Shown here piece by piece: positions 1 through 10,998 of a DNA stretch of 64,000 nt. Each line of letters starts with the position of its first letter. The stretch's first letter is position 1. The DNA lies in the NCBI GenBank assembly GCA_029990175.1, contig JARKIP010000544.1, forward strand, positions 1-64,000, read 5' to 3'. A model generated the notes under the pieces. The model ran no database searches. It was given only the letters and a program-made list of their open reading frames with translations, and was not told where the DNA came from. The stretch is from Petunia secreta. Its lineage: Eukaryota > Streptophyta > Magnoliopsida > Solanales > Solanaceae. The position numbers were made by a program, and so were the translations under genes.

Positions 1-190
1 TTTTACCTTGGAGTCAAGCCAAAGAGATCCAAGATGCTCACCTTCACTTGGTATGGAAAGGAATGGAAGATGGAAGCTCCGGAAGGAACTTGAAGATCCT
101 GTATTTCAGTACCATCGAAGAAGGAACGCCTAGGATACAAGGAGGAGCACCCCAAGCTCATTTTTAGTTGCCCCAACACTTCCCGGGGAG

Positions 191-376
191 GAGGCGGAGC
201 GCCTCCTGAAGAGGGTGGACCGCCTACTTCACCTTAGGCCAAAATTTGGCTAAATATAGAATTGTCCACTATCTGGACTTTAAGTGGACGGACCGCCCCT
301 GTGACAAGACGGACCGCCTACTCTACTGAAGAATCAAAGGAGGCAGAGCGCCTAGTAAGGTAGGCGAACCGCACCT

Positions 377-377
<1 letters not shown>
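191..377 (+). repeat. GC-rich palindrome array in A 5' LTR
   Basis: Several copies of short inverted repeats of the GGCGG-N-CCGCC / AGGCG-NNN-CGCCT type occur here, for example GAGGCGGAGCGCCTC at 191-205 with perfect 6-bp arms. They are spaced by unrelated 20-50-nt stretches. Confidence 0.85.
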
Positions 378-445
<68 letters not shown>

Positions 446-463
446 CCCCCCCCCCCCCCCCCC
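378..463 (+). repeat. 86-nt poly-C tract
   Basis: The tract is 67 C, one G at 445, then 18 C. The matching place in the 3' LTR (about 6612-6618) has only three C. It could be a true slippage expansion or an assembly or sequencing artefact. Confidence 0.9.
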
Positions 464-902
464 GGTGACAGAATGACGTGATTCCTTCTAATTTTGTGTG
501 TTATTCCATTATAGCCCTGCATGCCTTTATTGTTTAAACCCACTTAGGGTGTATTTAGCACCTTTTATTATGCATTGAAGGAGACTGTAAAAGCCTCCCA
601 TAGTGCTTTAATTTCATTTAGCTTACTCTAGAATACAAAAACACATGAGCATTGCTCTCTTGAAAATCTTGAATTTTGGCTTGATTTCAATTGGAAGATT
701 CCAAGTTGAACTTCAATCCTACTTTGATCATTCTATTTGCAAGAGTCGGGTATCTCTTGAGGATAGTTGCGTACTATAGGTGATTCTTGACCTTCACCCG
801 AGGTGTAACGAGACAATCTTCCTCGTTGCTACTTAGGCATTGGTTCTAGTCTCGTCTTGCTTTTATCGTTACTTTTACTTCCGCGATTTGCATTGCATCA
901 GT

Positions 903-914
903 TGATATCAGAGC
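903..914 (+). other. Primer-binding site of element A (degenerate)
   Basis: TGATATCAGAGC lies just after the LTR end. It differs by one base from the TGGTATCAGAGC form seen in C, E, H and K, which is complementary to the 3' end of plant initiator Met-tRNA. Confidence 0.8.
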
Positions 915-1908
915 ATGGAGAGGTTTTGTTTCTACAAACTCTCGATCGTGCCATTTTATCTTTGTGTTGGTTGTTTATTTATTCTTGTTGTTCTTATTTG
1001 GAAAAAGAAGAAAATATAGAAAAAGTTGAAAACTACAAAAAAATTATTCAAACTTGTTGGATTTGAACACCCAAACATTGAAAATCATTGGTGTTTTTTC
1101 TATTTTTGATTCCCGTTCTTTTGGTACTACAATTTCATTATTTTTTGTTGTATTTCAAAATTGAAGATTCAAAGTCCCAAAATTTTCAAACCCTAGAAAA
1201 TCTTGCTTCAAAATCAAAATTGATTTGCTGTTGTGTTTTGGGTTAAAACCTATTGGATATTGTTTAGAATCAATATAGACATCTGTGGGGTACCATTAGA
1301 ATTGAAAAACAACTAGAAAACCATTGGAAAATTGGGTGCAAACGGCCAAGAACACGCTCTTCGCACCTTGCTGAAAACCCAGTAGGCGCCTACTCCAAGA
1401 GGCGGACCCGCCCACTATTTTGTCAACTCTCAGGATCTCAAGTAGGCGGACTGCCCCTATTAGAAGGCGGGGGGGCGCCAACTCCTGGAAGGTGTCCGTG
1501 TAGTTTTTTTTCGTAGATTTTCGTGTTTCTTTGCTTGCATTGCTTCCTGCTAGTACTTTTAGAGTAACACTTCTACTCGATTAGTCCTAGTTCATTGAGC
1601 GTTTAGGATACTCGTGCTTAGAGGAGAGTAGAATTTAGAGAAGCCTCGTAGACACTTCTGATTCAAGTGCTCACTTATATAGCCTAGCATTCATAGAGTC
1701 ACATCAACTCCACTCTTCCTGAAGAGTATTTGGTTCTTGTGAACTTGATTGGTTATTGAGGAGGTTGTTCAACTACGAGGAAGCCTTTGAAATCAAGCTT
1801 GTGTGACCCAGCCCAAAAATTGAGCGCACCCGAGTGACATTCAAAGTGAGGGAGTGAGTAAGGTTTTTTTACTCTAATTTCATCTTGTCTTTGATTTCTT
1901 GTAGGTAC
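915..1908 (+). other. Untranslated leader of element A
   Basis: About 1 kb between primer site and gag start has no credible coding content. It contains a GC palindrome array (1381-1490) and ends in a polypyrimidine run plus TTGTAG|GTAC, a splice-acceptor-like site 3 nt before the gag ATG. Confidence 0.75.
1381..1490 (+). repeat. GC-rich palindrome array in A leader
   Basis: Motifs such as TAGGCGCCTA and AGGCGG...CGCC recur, separated by a stretch containing AACTCTCAGGATCTC. That spacer resembles the CTCTGGATTTTGG spacer of the LTR arrays in related families. Confidence 0.75.
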
Positions 1909-2985
1909 ATGGCGGAAGAAGGAGGAAAGTCCATATTGGTCCCGAAATCCACTTTGGACCGCTATTGCCCGAGGTGAGATCCATAAGAATGAGACGTGAA
2001 CGTCTTGAAAGGGAGAAAACCCCTAGTGTTCACCAAGAAGCTGGTGAAGGCACAAGTGAAGGCTCAACTGTTATGCCCGAAAAATTTGCCGAGACGGCTA
2101 AACAACAAAGGTTGAGAGATGAAGCTCTTCGTCGAGAGAGAGTGTTTGGCATTCGCCAACAAGGTGGGCATTCCCCACAACAACTTGGGCAATCCCCAAG
2201 GAGATGTTCCACTGATTAGACCCCATAGAAATGTAGCACCTCTTGAGCATGATGTTGAGCCTAGAGAAGACGAGGCACCGGGCTTGGTGGTAACTTTGAT
2301 TACTTTGATGCACCTTATCCGAATAGGAGAGAAATGAATAAAGGCCATGGAATAAATAAAGGTCGTGGGGAAGGTCGTGGACCTTAAGGGGGTTATGTCG
2401 GGAGGAATTTGAGACGTGAGTATGATGACTTTGATGACTACTATGGGGTCAACCGTACCTTAACCGTGGTGGTCGTAAAAACAATCTCAATAGGGTGAAG
2501 ATTACTATCCCATCCTTCCAAAGGATTAGTGATCTGGAGAAATTCCAAGAGTGGAAAGTGCAAGTTGAAAGAGTCTTTGATACAAATGACATGTCGGATA
2601 AGAAGAAGGCTACATATGTTATTGCCTCGTTTGAGTCCTATGCTTCCACTTGGTGGGAGTCGATCAAGACGTCTAGACGAGCTATTGGGATGCCTACTCA
2701 CATGGCTTGGGGAACAATTGAAGGTTGTGATGCGTGAAAGGTATGTGACTCCCAAGTACTGGTAAGAGCAACTCAAGAGGCTCTATGAGTTGAGGCAAGG
2801 TACCAAGTAGGTTGAAGAATATTTCAATGACTTTGAAAAGAACAAAATGGCCCTTGACATGGAAACAAAGATATTGAGCAAGCTACCATTAGGTTCAAGA
2901 ATGGCTTGAATCGAGAGATTCCTTCTCAATTGAGATTTCATCATTTCCCAAACACTCCAAGAAACCTATGAAGCATCCGTAGATA
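1909..2985 (+). pseudogene. Element A gag, broken, zinc knuckle deleted
   Basis: The chosen start is the ATG at 1909, immediately after the conserved TGTAGGTAC sequence; the frame (MAEEGG...) meets a stop after 22 codons. Fragments of the capsid-like region follow in several frames, with FDTNDMSD, ESYASTWWES and RQEQLKRLYE-like motifs. Compared with block D (17502-18938), about 450 bp are missing near 2980, so the text jumps from the end of the capsid region to the protease lead-in RENLFYARC. The CCHC zinc knuckle that binds RNA is therefore absent. Confidence 0.85.
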
Positions 2986-3500
2986 TGCAAAGGGAGAACT
3001 TGTTCTATGCTAGATGTAGAGTGAGGCGACAAGTGTTCTCCATGATTACTGATTCAGGTAGTTTTGCTAATGTGGTGAGCTAATCTTTGGTTTCACAATT
3101 GAAATTGCCTACCCTCAAATGCACAAAACCCTACCGTTTTACAATGGCTAAGTGAGTGTGGGGGAGTTGAAGGTTGTGAAGCAAGTCTTGATAAAGTTAA
3201 AGATTGGGAACTATCATGATGAGCACATGCTTGATGTGGTGCCAATGCAAGCTTGTCATTCTTGTTGGTAGGCCTTAGCAATATGATAGTAGTGTGGTTC
3301 ATGCTGGCCGAGCCAACACCTACATGGTTAAAATTGAAGGCAAGAAGTATGTGCTCACACCCTTGACGCCTAAGCAAGTGAGTGATGACTATAGGCACAT
3401 GAGGGAGTTGATGGAAGCGGCTAAAGCAAAGTCCCCCGTGGAGACTTGTCCTTTGGCTGAGAGTCCACCATCTTTACCAGTGGCATTTGTGCCATAATGC
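2986..3500 (+). pseudogene. Element A aspartic protease remnant
   Basis: The retropepsin-type active site reads TDSGS, with Asp codon at 3051-3053; relatives here have IDSGS. Downstream the LPTxKHPxPYRLQWLSE and VPMQACHLL-like blocks are present but broken by stops and indels. In a working element this domain would cut the Gag-Pol polyprotein. Confidence 0.8.
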
Positions 3501-4990
3501 AACCAGGTGAGTACCTGAGAGGGAATGATGGCACCAAATTGCTCATTTGCCAAGTGCACAAAGGTATGGTTTTATATTCCGATTGTCATTATGCTACCTC
3601 CCCTAACCCTTTGCCTAGTGCTATTGAGAATGTTTTGAACGTTTTTGAGGACATGTTCCCGAATGAGATGCCTAGTGGTCTTCCTCCATTGAGGGGGAAT
3701 GAGCACCAAATTGACTTTGTCCCGGTGTCCCCAATCCCAAACAAGCCAGCCTATAGGAGCAATCCCGAAGATACATAAGAGTTGCAAAAGAAAGTGAATG
3801 AATTTCTCAAGAAAGGCTTGGTTCATGAAAGCTAGAGTCCGTGTGCCGTACCGATCATTCTTGTGTCAAAGAAGGAAGTGACACGGAGGATGTGTGTTGA
3901 TTATCGTGCGGTCAACAAGATAATGGTAGACTATCGGTATTCCATTCCTAGACTTGATGATATACTTGATGAATTGAGTGGTTCAAGTATCTTTTCTAAG
4001 ATAGATCTTAGGTTTTTCTACCACCAAATCCAAATGAAACTGGGTGATGAGTGGAAGACCGCATTCAAGACCAAGTTTGGTCTCTATGAATGTTTGGTGA
4101 TGCCTTTTGCCACTCTTACTCATCTAGTACTTTCATGAGGTTGATGAACCATGTCTTGAAGCTATTTATCAACAAATTTGTGGTTGTCTATTTTGATGAT
4201 ATCTTGATAAATAGAAAGTCAATAAATGATCATGTTGTCCATTTAAGGAAAGTGCTTGAAGTACTAAGAGTCAAAAAGCTCTATGCCAATTTTAAGAAAT
4301 ATGCCTTATGTGTTGAAAAGGTTTTCTTCTTAGGTTTTGTTGTTAGTGAAAATTGTGTAGAGGTTGATGAGTCCAAAGTTGAAGCATTAGAGATTTTCCT
4401 ATTCCTACCACCGTGTCTCATGTGAGGAGTTTCCATGGCCGTGCTAGTTCGATAGGCGATTTGTTAGGGACTTTAGCACCAGTTCTGCACTACTCTCTGG
4501 GTTGGTGAAGAAAGACAAACCCTTTGTGTAGGGAGAGCCTCAAGAGAAGGCATTCCAAGAGTTGAAAAGTAGGTGAGTACCGCCCCTTTGTTGCAATTGC
4601 CCGACTTCAGAAATGTATTTGAGGTTGAATGTGATGCCTCAGGGGTGGGTACTGGGGGTGTTCTCATGCAAGAAGGGAAACCCATTTCCTACTTTAGTGA
4701 AAAGTTAAAGGGTGAAACCTTGAATTACTCTACGTATGACAAGGAGTTGTATGCCCTAGTGAGAGCTCTAGCTCATTGGAAACACTATCTTTGGCCTAGG
4801 GACTTGTGATTAAGAGTGATCATGAGTCACTCAAACATCTTAGAGGCCAAGAAAAGTTGAACAAGATACATGCCAAGTAGGTGGAGTTCATTGAGTCTTT
4901 TCCCTATGTAATTTATTAACAAGAAGGGAAAGGACAATGTTGTAGCCGATGCACTTTCTAGGAAGTTCGCTCTTGCTACCGGTCTTGCTT
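3500..4990 (+). pseudogene. Element A reverse transcriptase-RNase H remnant
   Basis: RT motifs appear in order: [11 protein letters not shown] (about 3888), SKIDLR, YHQIQMK and MPF, then catalytic YFDD at 4189-4200. RNase H follows with [11 protein letters not shown] (about 4618) and [15 protein letters not shown]. Many stops are of the TGG to TAG kind (for example K-W-V reading as K-stop-V near 4880). No intact reading frame longer than about 110 codons remains. Confidence 0.88.
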
Positions 4991-6330
4991 CTAGGCTTAT
5001 AGGTTTTTAGAGTATAAAATTAATGTATGAACATGACCCATAGCTAAAGAGCATTTATTATGCTCTAGTGAGTGGGGAGAGGGTGTAGAAATACCAATGG
5101 GTAGGATGGCTACATTTTCAAGAATGGGAGAGTGTGTATCCCCGAGTCCTCTTGGAGCGAATATCTAGTGCGAGAAGCACATTGTGGGGCTTGATGAGTA
5201 ACTTTGGGGAGGACAAGACTATGGCCATACTTAAAGAGCAATTCCATTGGCAAAAAATGAGGCCTTTTGTGGAACGCTTTTGCAATGCTTGTTTAGATTG
5301 TAAAAAGGCTATGTCTAGATCCAACTCCATGGCTTGTACACTCCTTTGCCCATACCTACTAGTCTGTGGATTGATATCTCTATGGATTTTGTTATGGTCT
5401 TACACCGAACTAGAGGAGGACACGATAGCATTCATGTTGTCATTTATAGATTCTCCAAAACGGCTCACTTCATTCTGTGCAAAAAGAGTTATGATGCACA
5501 ACATGTTGCTTCCTTGTTCATCGATAATGTGTTAAAGTTGCCTGGTGTGCCTTGTACCATTGTGAGCGATATGGACACTAAGTTCCTTAGCCATTTTTGG
5601 AAGTGTTTGTGGGTGTTCTGGGCAAACGTGGTGGTGAACCGTAGTGGTGAACCGAACCTTGGGAGATCTACTTTGAGCTATGACCAAAGATAAGGCGGGG
5701 GCATGGATTGATATGTTACCACTCATGGAGTTTTCATATAACATTACTTTGCATAGAATGATTTTCATGACTCCATTTGAGTGTATTTATGACTTTAATC
5801 TTTTAATTCCACTTGATTTTACCCCTTTGCAAGGGAGGCGGTTGTTAATTTTGAAGGTAGAAAAGGGGCCAAGGCTTTCTTGAGCTTCATGCTAAGGTGA
5901 AGAAGAACTTTGAGAAGGCCTATGAAAGGGTGGCATCCAAGAGAACAAAGGAAGAAAGAAGGTGGAACTTAAGAAAGGAGATTGGGTATGGGTGCACTTC
6001 CGCAAAGAGAAGTTTCCAAACCACAGGAAAGGGAAGTTGAGATTGGGTTTAGGTGCACTTCCGCAAAGAGAGGTTTCCAAACCATAGGAAAGGGAAGTTG
6101 GCACCAAGGGGAGATAGACCATTCGAAGTGCTCTCAAAAATCAACAACAATGCCTATGTGATTGAATTGCCGGGTGAGTATAATGTTTCTAGCACTTTCA
6201 ATGTTTCTGACTTGACTCTTTGTGATGTAGGTGATGATACGTTTGACGATGATGCCTTGATTTCAAGGACGAAATATTCCCAAGAAGGGGAGGATGATGC
6301 TATACAAATTACCTCAAGACCATTTACTCG
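4990..6330 (+). pseudogene. Element A integrase remnant and LTR-overlapping tail
   Basis: Visible parts are the zinc-binding region ([10 protein letters not shown] near 5280), the core first-Asp motif DISMDFV (about 5374), VSDMDTKF (about 5562), and the C-terminal FRKERFPNHRKGKLAPRG block. A piece of about 70 bp ending in that block is tandemly repeated near 5980-6100. Between about 5600 and 5650 the core is deleted (the usual [13 protein letters not shown] stretch is missing). The tail ...EGEDDA runs across the polypurine tract into the 3' LTR, where PFTRS is followed by a TAA. Confidence 0.85.
6282..6294 (+). other. Polypurine tract of element A
   Basis: AAGAAGGGGAGGA lies directly before the 3' LTR start TGATGC. 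It is the presumed primer for plus-strand DNA and is identical in E, G, H and K. Confidence 0.85.
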
Positions 6331-7057
6331 GAGTTAAGCCAAAGAGATCCAAGATGCTCACCTTCACTTGGTATGGAAATGCATGGTAGATGGAATCTCC
6401 GGAAGTGACTTGAAGATCATGTATTTGAGCACCATCGAAGGAGGACCGCCTAGGCTTCAAGAAGGAGCGCCCAAAGCTCATTTTGAGGCGCCTCAACACT
6501 TCCCAAAAGGTTGTGGACTGCATCCTGGGTGGACCACCCTTGTGATAAGGCGGTGCCTTCTCTGCTGATGACTCAAAGAAGGCAGAGTGCCTAGTGGGGT
6601 AGGCGGACCGCCTACCCTATGTGACAGCATGACGAGATTCCTTCTAATTTTGTGTGTAATTCCAATTATAGCCCTGCGTGGCCTTTATTGTTTAAACCCA
6701 CTTTGGGGGTATTTAGGACCTTTCATTATGCATAGAAAGAGACTATAAAAGCCTCCCTTAGGGCTTTAATTTCATTTACCTTACATTGAATACAAAAACA
6801 CATGAGCATTGCTCTCTTGAAAACCTTGAATTTTTGCTTGATTTCAATTGGAATATTCCAAGTTGAACCTTAATCCTACTTTGATTATTTTATTTGCAAA
6901 AGTCAGCTATCCCTTGAGGATAGTTGCGTAGTATAGGTTATTCTTGACCTTTACCAGAGGTGTAACGAGACTTAGTTCTTCGCTGCTACTTAGGCAATCA
7001 TTCTAGCATCGTCATGCTTTTATCATTACTTTTACTTCCACGAATTGCATTGCATCA
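6295..7057 (+). repeat. 3' LTR of element A
   Basis: 763 nt, from TGATGCTATAC to TTGCATCA. It holds a palindrome array (6441-6616) and a TATA-like ACTATAAAAGCC near 6742. U3 begins with coding sequence for the pol tail. Confidence 0.88.
6441..6616 (+). repeat. GC-rich palindrome array in A 3' LTR
   Basis: It ends with TAGGCGGACCGCCTA at 6600-6614, a near-perfect palindrome. Several other units are decayed relative to the 5' copy. Confidence 0.8.
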
Positions 7058-7404
7058 GCTCACTATTGAGGTTTGACCCATTTTCAGTGATGATTGACTC
7101 GGGAATGCCAAATCAACCGATCATTTTGTCACGGACGAAATCTGCTACCACTTTCTTTGTTAACGACTTGTACGATGGAGCTTCAACCCATTAGAACCGA
7201 TGTCTGTTTGATGCAGCAGGTTTAATTGGTCCTATAACATCCATCCCCAAGAAGTAAAGGACTAGGGTGATCCCATAACATTTTGCTCTCTCGGAGGTAC
7301 TCAGATCATGTCTCCGTGGACTTGGCATTGATGACATTTCTTTGCGCGCTTTATGCAGTCATGCTCCATTGTCACCATTGCGAGCACAAAATCGTTGTCA
7401 TCTT
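7058..7404 (-). pseudogene. Tat/Ogre-type integrase fragment
   Basis: Read on the minus strand, this gives the zinc-finger part CIKRAKKCHQCQVHGDMI and the following block with GPIKPAASN, KKVVADFV and FGIPESIITENG. These are characteristic of Tat-clade integrases, not of the neighbouring CRM-like families. The piece ends sharply at element A's LTR on the left and at element B on the right. It is likely the remains of the target into which A inserted. It has at least two stops. Confidence 0.75.
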
Positions 7405-8395
7405 TGTAATCACATACGCAATGTTGTTGTTCTTGGATATCACTTGGAACGGGCCATCTCTTCGGGGTGCCAACTTTCCATTTCTATGGTTTGGAAATCT
7501 TTCCTTCCGGAAGTGCACCCACACCCAATCTCCCTTCTTGAGTTCCACCTTCATCCTTCCCTTGTTCTTCTTGGTGGCCAACTTTTCATAAGCTTCCTCC
7601 AAGTTCTTCTTTGCTTTAGCATGGAATTCAATCAAGGCCTTAGCTTGGCTTTTACCTTCAAAATTAACAACCATTTCCCTTGGCAAAGGGGTAAGATCAA
7701 GTGGAATCAAAGGATTAAAACCATAAATGCACTCAAATGGAGTCATGCCAATCACCCTATGCAAAGTACGGTTATATGCAAACTCCATGAGTGGTAACTT
7801 CTCCACCCAAGTCCCGGCCTTACCTCAGGTCATAGCTCTAAGGAGAGACCGCAAGGTTTGGTTCACCACCTCGGTTTGACCATCCGTTTGAGGGTGGTGG
7901 GACGTAGAGAACAACAATTTGGTGCCAAGGGAACCCCACAAGTACCTCCAAAAATAGCTTAGGAACTTAGTATCCCTATCACTCACAATGGTTTGAAGCA
8001 CTCCATGCAACTTTGAACACATTATCAATGAACAAAGAAGCTACATGGTGTGCATCACTACTCTTTTTACAAGGAATAAAGTGAGACATTTTGGAGAACC
8101 TATCCACGACAACATAAATGCTATCATGTCCTCCACTAGACCGTGGCAATCCCATAACAAAATCCATAGAAATATCCATCCACGGGCTAGTAGGAATAGG
8201 CAAAGGAGTATAAAAGCCATGAGGATTCGACTTAGTTTTGCGTGCTTGCAATCTAAACAAGCATTGCATAGCCGCTCAACATGCAACCCCATCTTAGACC
8301 AATGGAATTGCTCCATAAGAATGGCCAAAGTCTTATCCCTCCCAAAGTGACCCATCAAGCCTCCACAATGTGCTTCACGTACTAGCAATTCTCGC
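7405..8395 (-). pseudogene. Element B integrase, 3' part of pol
   Basis: Minus-strand reading gives the HHCC zinc region (REAHCGG...[11 protein letters not shown]), the core with [48 protein letters not shown] and the C-terminal FRKERFPNHRNGKLAPRR block. The catalytic Asp, Asp and Glu positions can all be seen, but frameshifts separate them (near 7830, 8000 and 8150). It stops after NNIAYVI, where Tat sequence begins, so the tail, polypurine tract and 3' LTR are missing. Confidence 0.88.
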
Positions 8396-9612
8396 TAAGA
8401 GGACTCGGGGACACATACTCTCCCATTCTTGAATATATAGCCATCTACCCATTGGTATTTCTCCACCCTTTTCCCACTCACTAGAGCATTATGAATGCTC
8501 TTGAACTTTGGATCATGTTCATACAATGATTTCATACTCTCAAAACCCATAAGTCTAGAAGCAAGAGTGGTAGGAAGGACAAACTTTCTAAAAACATTAT
8601 CGGCTACAACATTGTCCTTTCCCTTCTTGTAATGAATTAAATAGGAAAAAGATTCAATGAACTCCACCCATTTGGCATGCCTTTTGTTCAACTTCTCTTG
8701 GCCTCTAAGATGCTTGAGAGACTCTTGGTCACTCTTGATCATAAATTCCCTAGGCCATAGATAGTGTTGCCAATGAGCAAGAGTTCTGACACGGGCATAC
8801 AACTCCATGTCATACGTGGAGTAATTCAGGTTGTACCCTTCAAACTTTCACTAAAGTAGGCAACGAGTTTCCCTTCTTGCATGAGAACACCCCAAATACC
8901 CACCCCCGAGGCATCACATTCAACCTCAAAAACCTTCCCAAAGTCGGGCAATTGCAACAATGGGGCGGTACTCAACCTACTTTTCAACTCTTGGAAAGCC
9001 TTCTCTTGAGGCTCTCCCCACACAAAGGGCTTGTCTTTCTTCACCAACTCAGTGAGTGGTGCGGCAATGGTGCTAAAGTCCGTAACAAAGCGCCTATAGA
9101 AACTAGCTAGGCCATGGAAACTCCTCCCATGAGACACGGTGGTAGGAGTAGGCCAATCTCTAATGGCTTCAACTTTGGACTCATCAACCTCTACGCCATT
9201 TGCACTAACAACAATGCCAAAAAAGACAACCTTTTCAACACAAAAGGCACACTTTTTAAAATTAGTATAGAGCTTTTCGGCTCTTAGTACTTCAAGAACT
9301 TGACTCAAGTGGCCAATATGATCATCTATTGATTTGCTATATATCAAAATATCATCAAAACAGACAACCATAAATTTGTTGATAAGCGGCTTCAAGACAT
9401 GGTTCATAAACCTCATAAAAGTGCTAGGTGCGTTGGAGAGGCCAAAAGGCATCACCAACTATTCATAGAGACCAAACTTGGTCTTGAATGCGGTTTTCAA
9501 CTCATCGCCCAGTTTCATCCGGATTTGGTGGTAGCCGGACCTAAGATCTATCTAAGAAAAGATACTAGAACAACTCAATTCATCAAGCATGTCATCAAGT
9601 CTAGGAATGAAG
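8396..9612 (-). pseudogene. Element B reverse transcriptase-RNase H
   Basis: One 210-codon open stretch (9458-8826) covers most of the RT palm. The catalytic motif reads CFDD (about 9362-9351) instead of YFDD. RNase H follows with [11 protein letters not shown] and then [11 protein letters not shown]. The RT start ([11 protein letters not shown]) is cut at about 9612, where an F-family LTR begins. Gag and protease of this element are not present here. Confidence 0.88.
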
Positions 9613-9798
9613 CGGGTCTTTCTTGAGGATTGTTGCATAGTATAGGTGCGTCTTGATTTCCCTTCGATCGAGCTTTGAGACAGGTTCCTCACTGTTCTTT
9701 CGAATCGAAACAAGATTTGTCTTGCTTCTATCTTTACTTTGTTTGTTGTTTTCTTCCGCGTTTCGTGTTTAGCATTTCCCTCGGGTTTGCTTGCATCA
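9613..9798 (+). repeat. F-family LTR fragment (3' end only)
   Basis: It matches the last ~185 nt of the LTR at 22257-23050, from TTCTTGAGGATTGTTGCATA to GGGTTTGCTTGCATCA. It abuts the interior of element E's LTR at 9799. Confidence 0.8.
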
Positions 9799-9943
9799 CT
9801 CGAGGGTGGTTTCATAGTGTAGGTCCTTCTATACGCCGATTCGAGGGTATCTCGGGACAAGTTCCCCGGGGTTACTTCAAAGGGAGTTCGAGAAGTGTCT
9901 CACTCTCCTATCGTTCTTTGTCTTTTCGTATTGATCCTTATCA
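9799..9943 (+). repeat. Element E 5' LTR remnant
   Basis: It matches 16568-16712 of the 3' LTR and ends in TTGATCCTTATCA. The first ~680 nt of the LTR (including the promoter) are gone. Confidence 0.85.
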
Positions 9944-9962
9944 TCTTGGTATCGGAGCAAGG
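9944..9962 (+). other. Primer-binding site of element E
   Basis: TCTTGGTATCGGAGCAAGG follows the LTR end. It has one change from TGGTATCAGAGC, the initiator Met-tRNA type. Confidence 0.88.
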
Positions 9963-10998
9963 CTCGGGTTTTGTTTTTACAAACCCCCAACCCTTGATTC
10001 TTCGTGCCTAGGTTAGTTTCTACGTTAGGTTCTTGTTTGTTGATTGAAGAAAAAGTTGAAAACACAAAAAAAAATTTGATCATGGATTCTTGGTTTGTTA
10101 GTCCCGTTGTGTGATTGTTATTGGGGTTTGTTCCTTATTGGAAACCCGTTCTTTTGGTACCCTAAACACCCAATTTGAAGTTGAAACAAAAGAATTGAAA
10201 ATTTGAAACCCTTTGAAAATTTTGAAAACTTGAAAGCCTAAGCTTGAAGTTGATGAATATGGTAGAATGCTTGTTTTTGATTGGGGTTTGCTAAAAGTTG
10301 TTGGGGTTGGTTCTTTGTGATTGAAACAAAATTGGGGTACCTTTTAATTGCTAAAACGACGTGAGAATTGTTGAATTTTTGGGTGCAAAACCAAGAAAAT
10401 CGTGTTTGAAACTGTGCTGAAAGTTGCAGTAGGCGGGGCGGCCAATAGGGAGGCGGACCGCCCACTTTTGGCTCAGCCTCTGGATTTTGGGCTGCCTGTT
10501 TTTCAGGCGGACCGCCCACTGTGCCTATTTTCTGTCAGGCGGACCGCCCAGTGCTAGTAGGTAAGGCGCCTGTTTTACTGGTTGGTGGGAACGGGTAGTT
10601 TTTCGTAGAATCTCTTGTTTCTTTGATTGCATTGCATCTAGCTAGTACTTCTTTGAGTAATCTTACCTACTTGAATTGTGCTAGCCCTTCTAAGCTATTA
10701 GGAAACTCAAGCCTAGACCGGAGAGTATAATTCGAAGAAGACTCGTAGTATCATTTGGCTCAAGTCCGCACTTAAAAGAGCTTATCGTTCCAATAGAGTC
10801 ATATCAACTCCACTCACCCGGAGTGCATTTGGCTTTTGAGTTGAGTGATTAAGTTGAGGGTTACTATTCAACTTAGTGAAGCTTTGGATTCATGCTAGAG
10901 TGAAATATCCACCACCACTAAACGAGTGATCCGAGTGAAACACTTGTGAGGGAGTGAGTGAGGTTGTTTTGCTAACGTTTGTTTCTTGTGTAGGTACA
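9963..10998 (+). other. Untranslated leader of element E
   Basis: No coding content is seen. A palindrome array lies at 10430-10571. The end GTTTCTTGTGTAG|GTACA before ATG is splice-acceptor-like. A GCCTAG|GTTAGT site near 10007 could be the donor, but this is only a guess. Confidence 0.7.
10430..10571 (+). repeat. GC-rich palindrome array in E leader
   Basis: Three or more AGGCGGACCGCCC units and related motifs occur, with the spacer CCTCTGGATTTTGGGC that also separates units in the LTR arrays of this family. Confidence 0.85.

Larger units (their letters stand above)
1..900 (+). repeat. 5' LTR of element A (left end outside window)
   Basis: This region aligns with 6321-7057, and both copies end in GCATTGCATCA. 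It holds a GC-rich palindrome array, an 86-nt poly-C tract and a weakened TATA region (ACTGTAAAAGCC near 584; the 3' copy reads ACTATAAAAGCC). The peptide motif encoded in U3 is readable here without the stop seen in the 3' copy. The copy is longer than the 763-nt 3' LTR even though its start is missing, mostly because of the poly-C tract. Confidence 0.88.
1..7057 (+). mobile_element. Element A: decayed CRM-like Ty3/gypsy retrotransposon
   Basis: The order is 5' LTR (cut by the window start), primer site, leader, gag, protease, RT, RNase H, integrase, polypurine tract and 3' LTR. The first bases match the 3' LTR from about 6321, which shows that the window opens inside the 5' LTR. All coding parts carry many stops and frameshifts, and the zinc-knuckle part of gag is deleted, so it cannot move on its own. 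The right flank (7058 on) is an antisense Tat integrase scrap, probably the insertion target. The target duplication cannot be tested because the left end is missing. The CRM-like call rests on LTR ends, primer type and the pol-LTR overlap. Confidence 0.9.

Noticed and set aside
352..543. Short minus-strand ORF with a long glycine run
   Set aside because: It is only the poly-C tract read as GGG codons, with LTR sequence on both sides.
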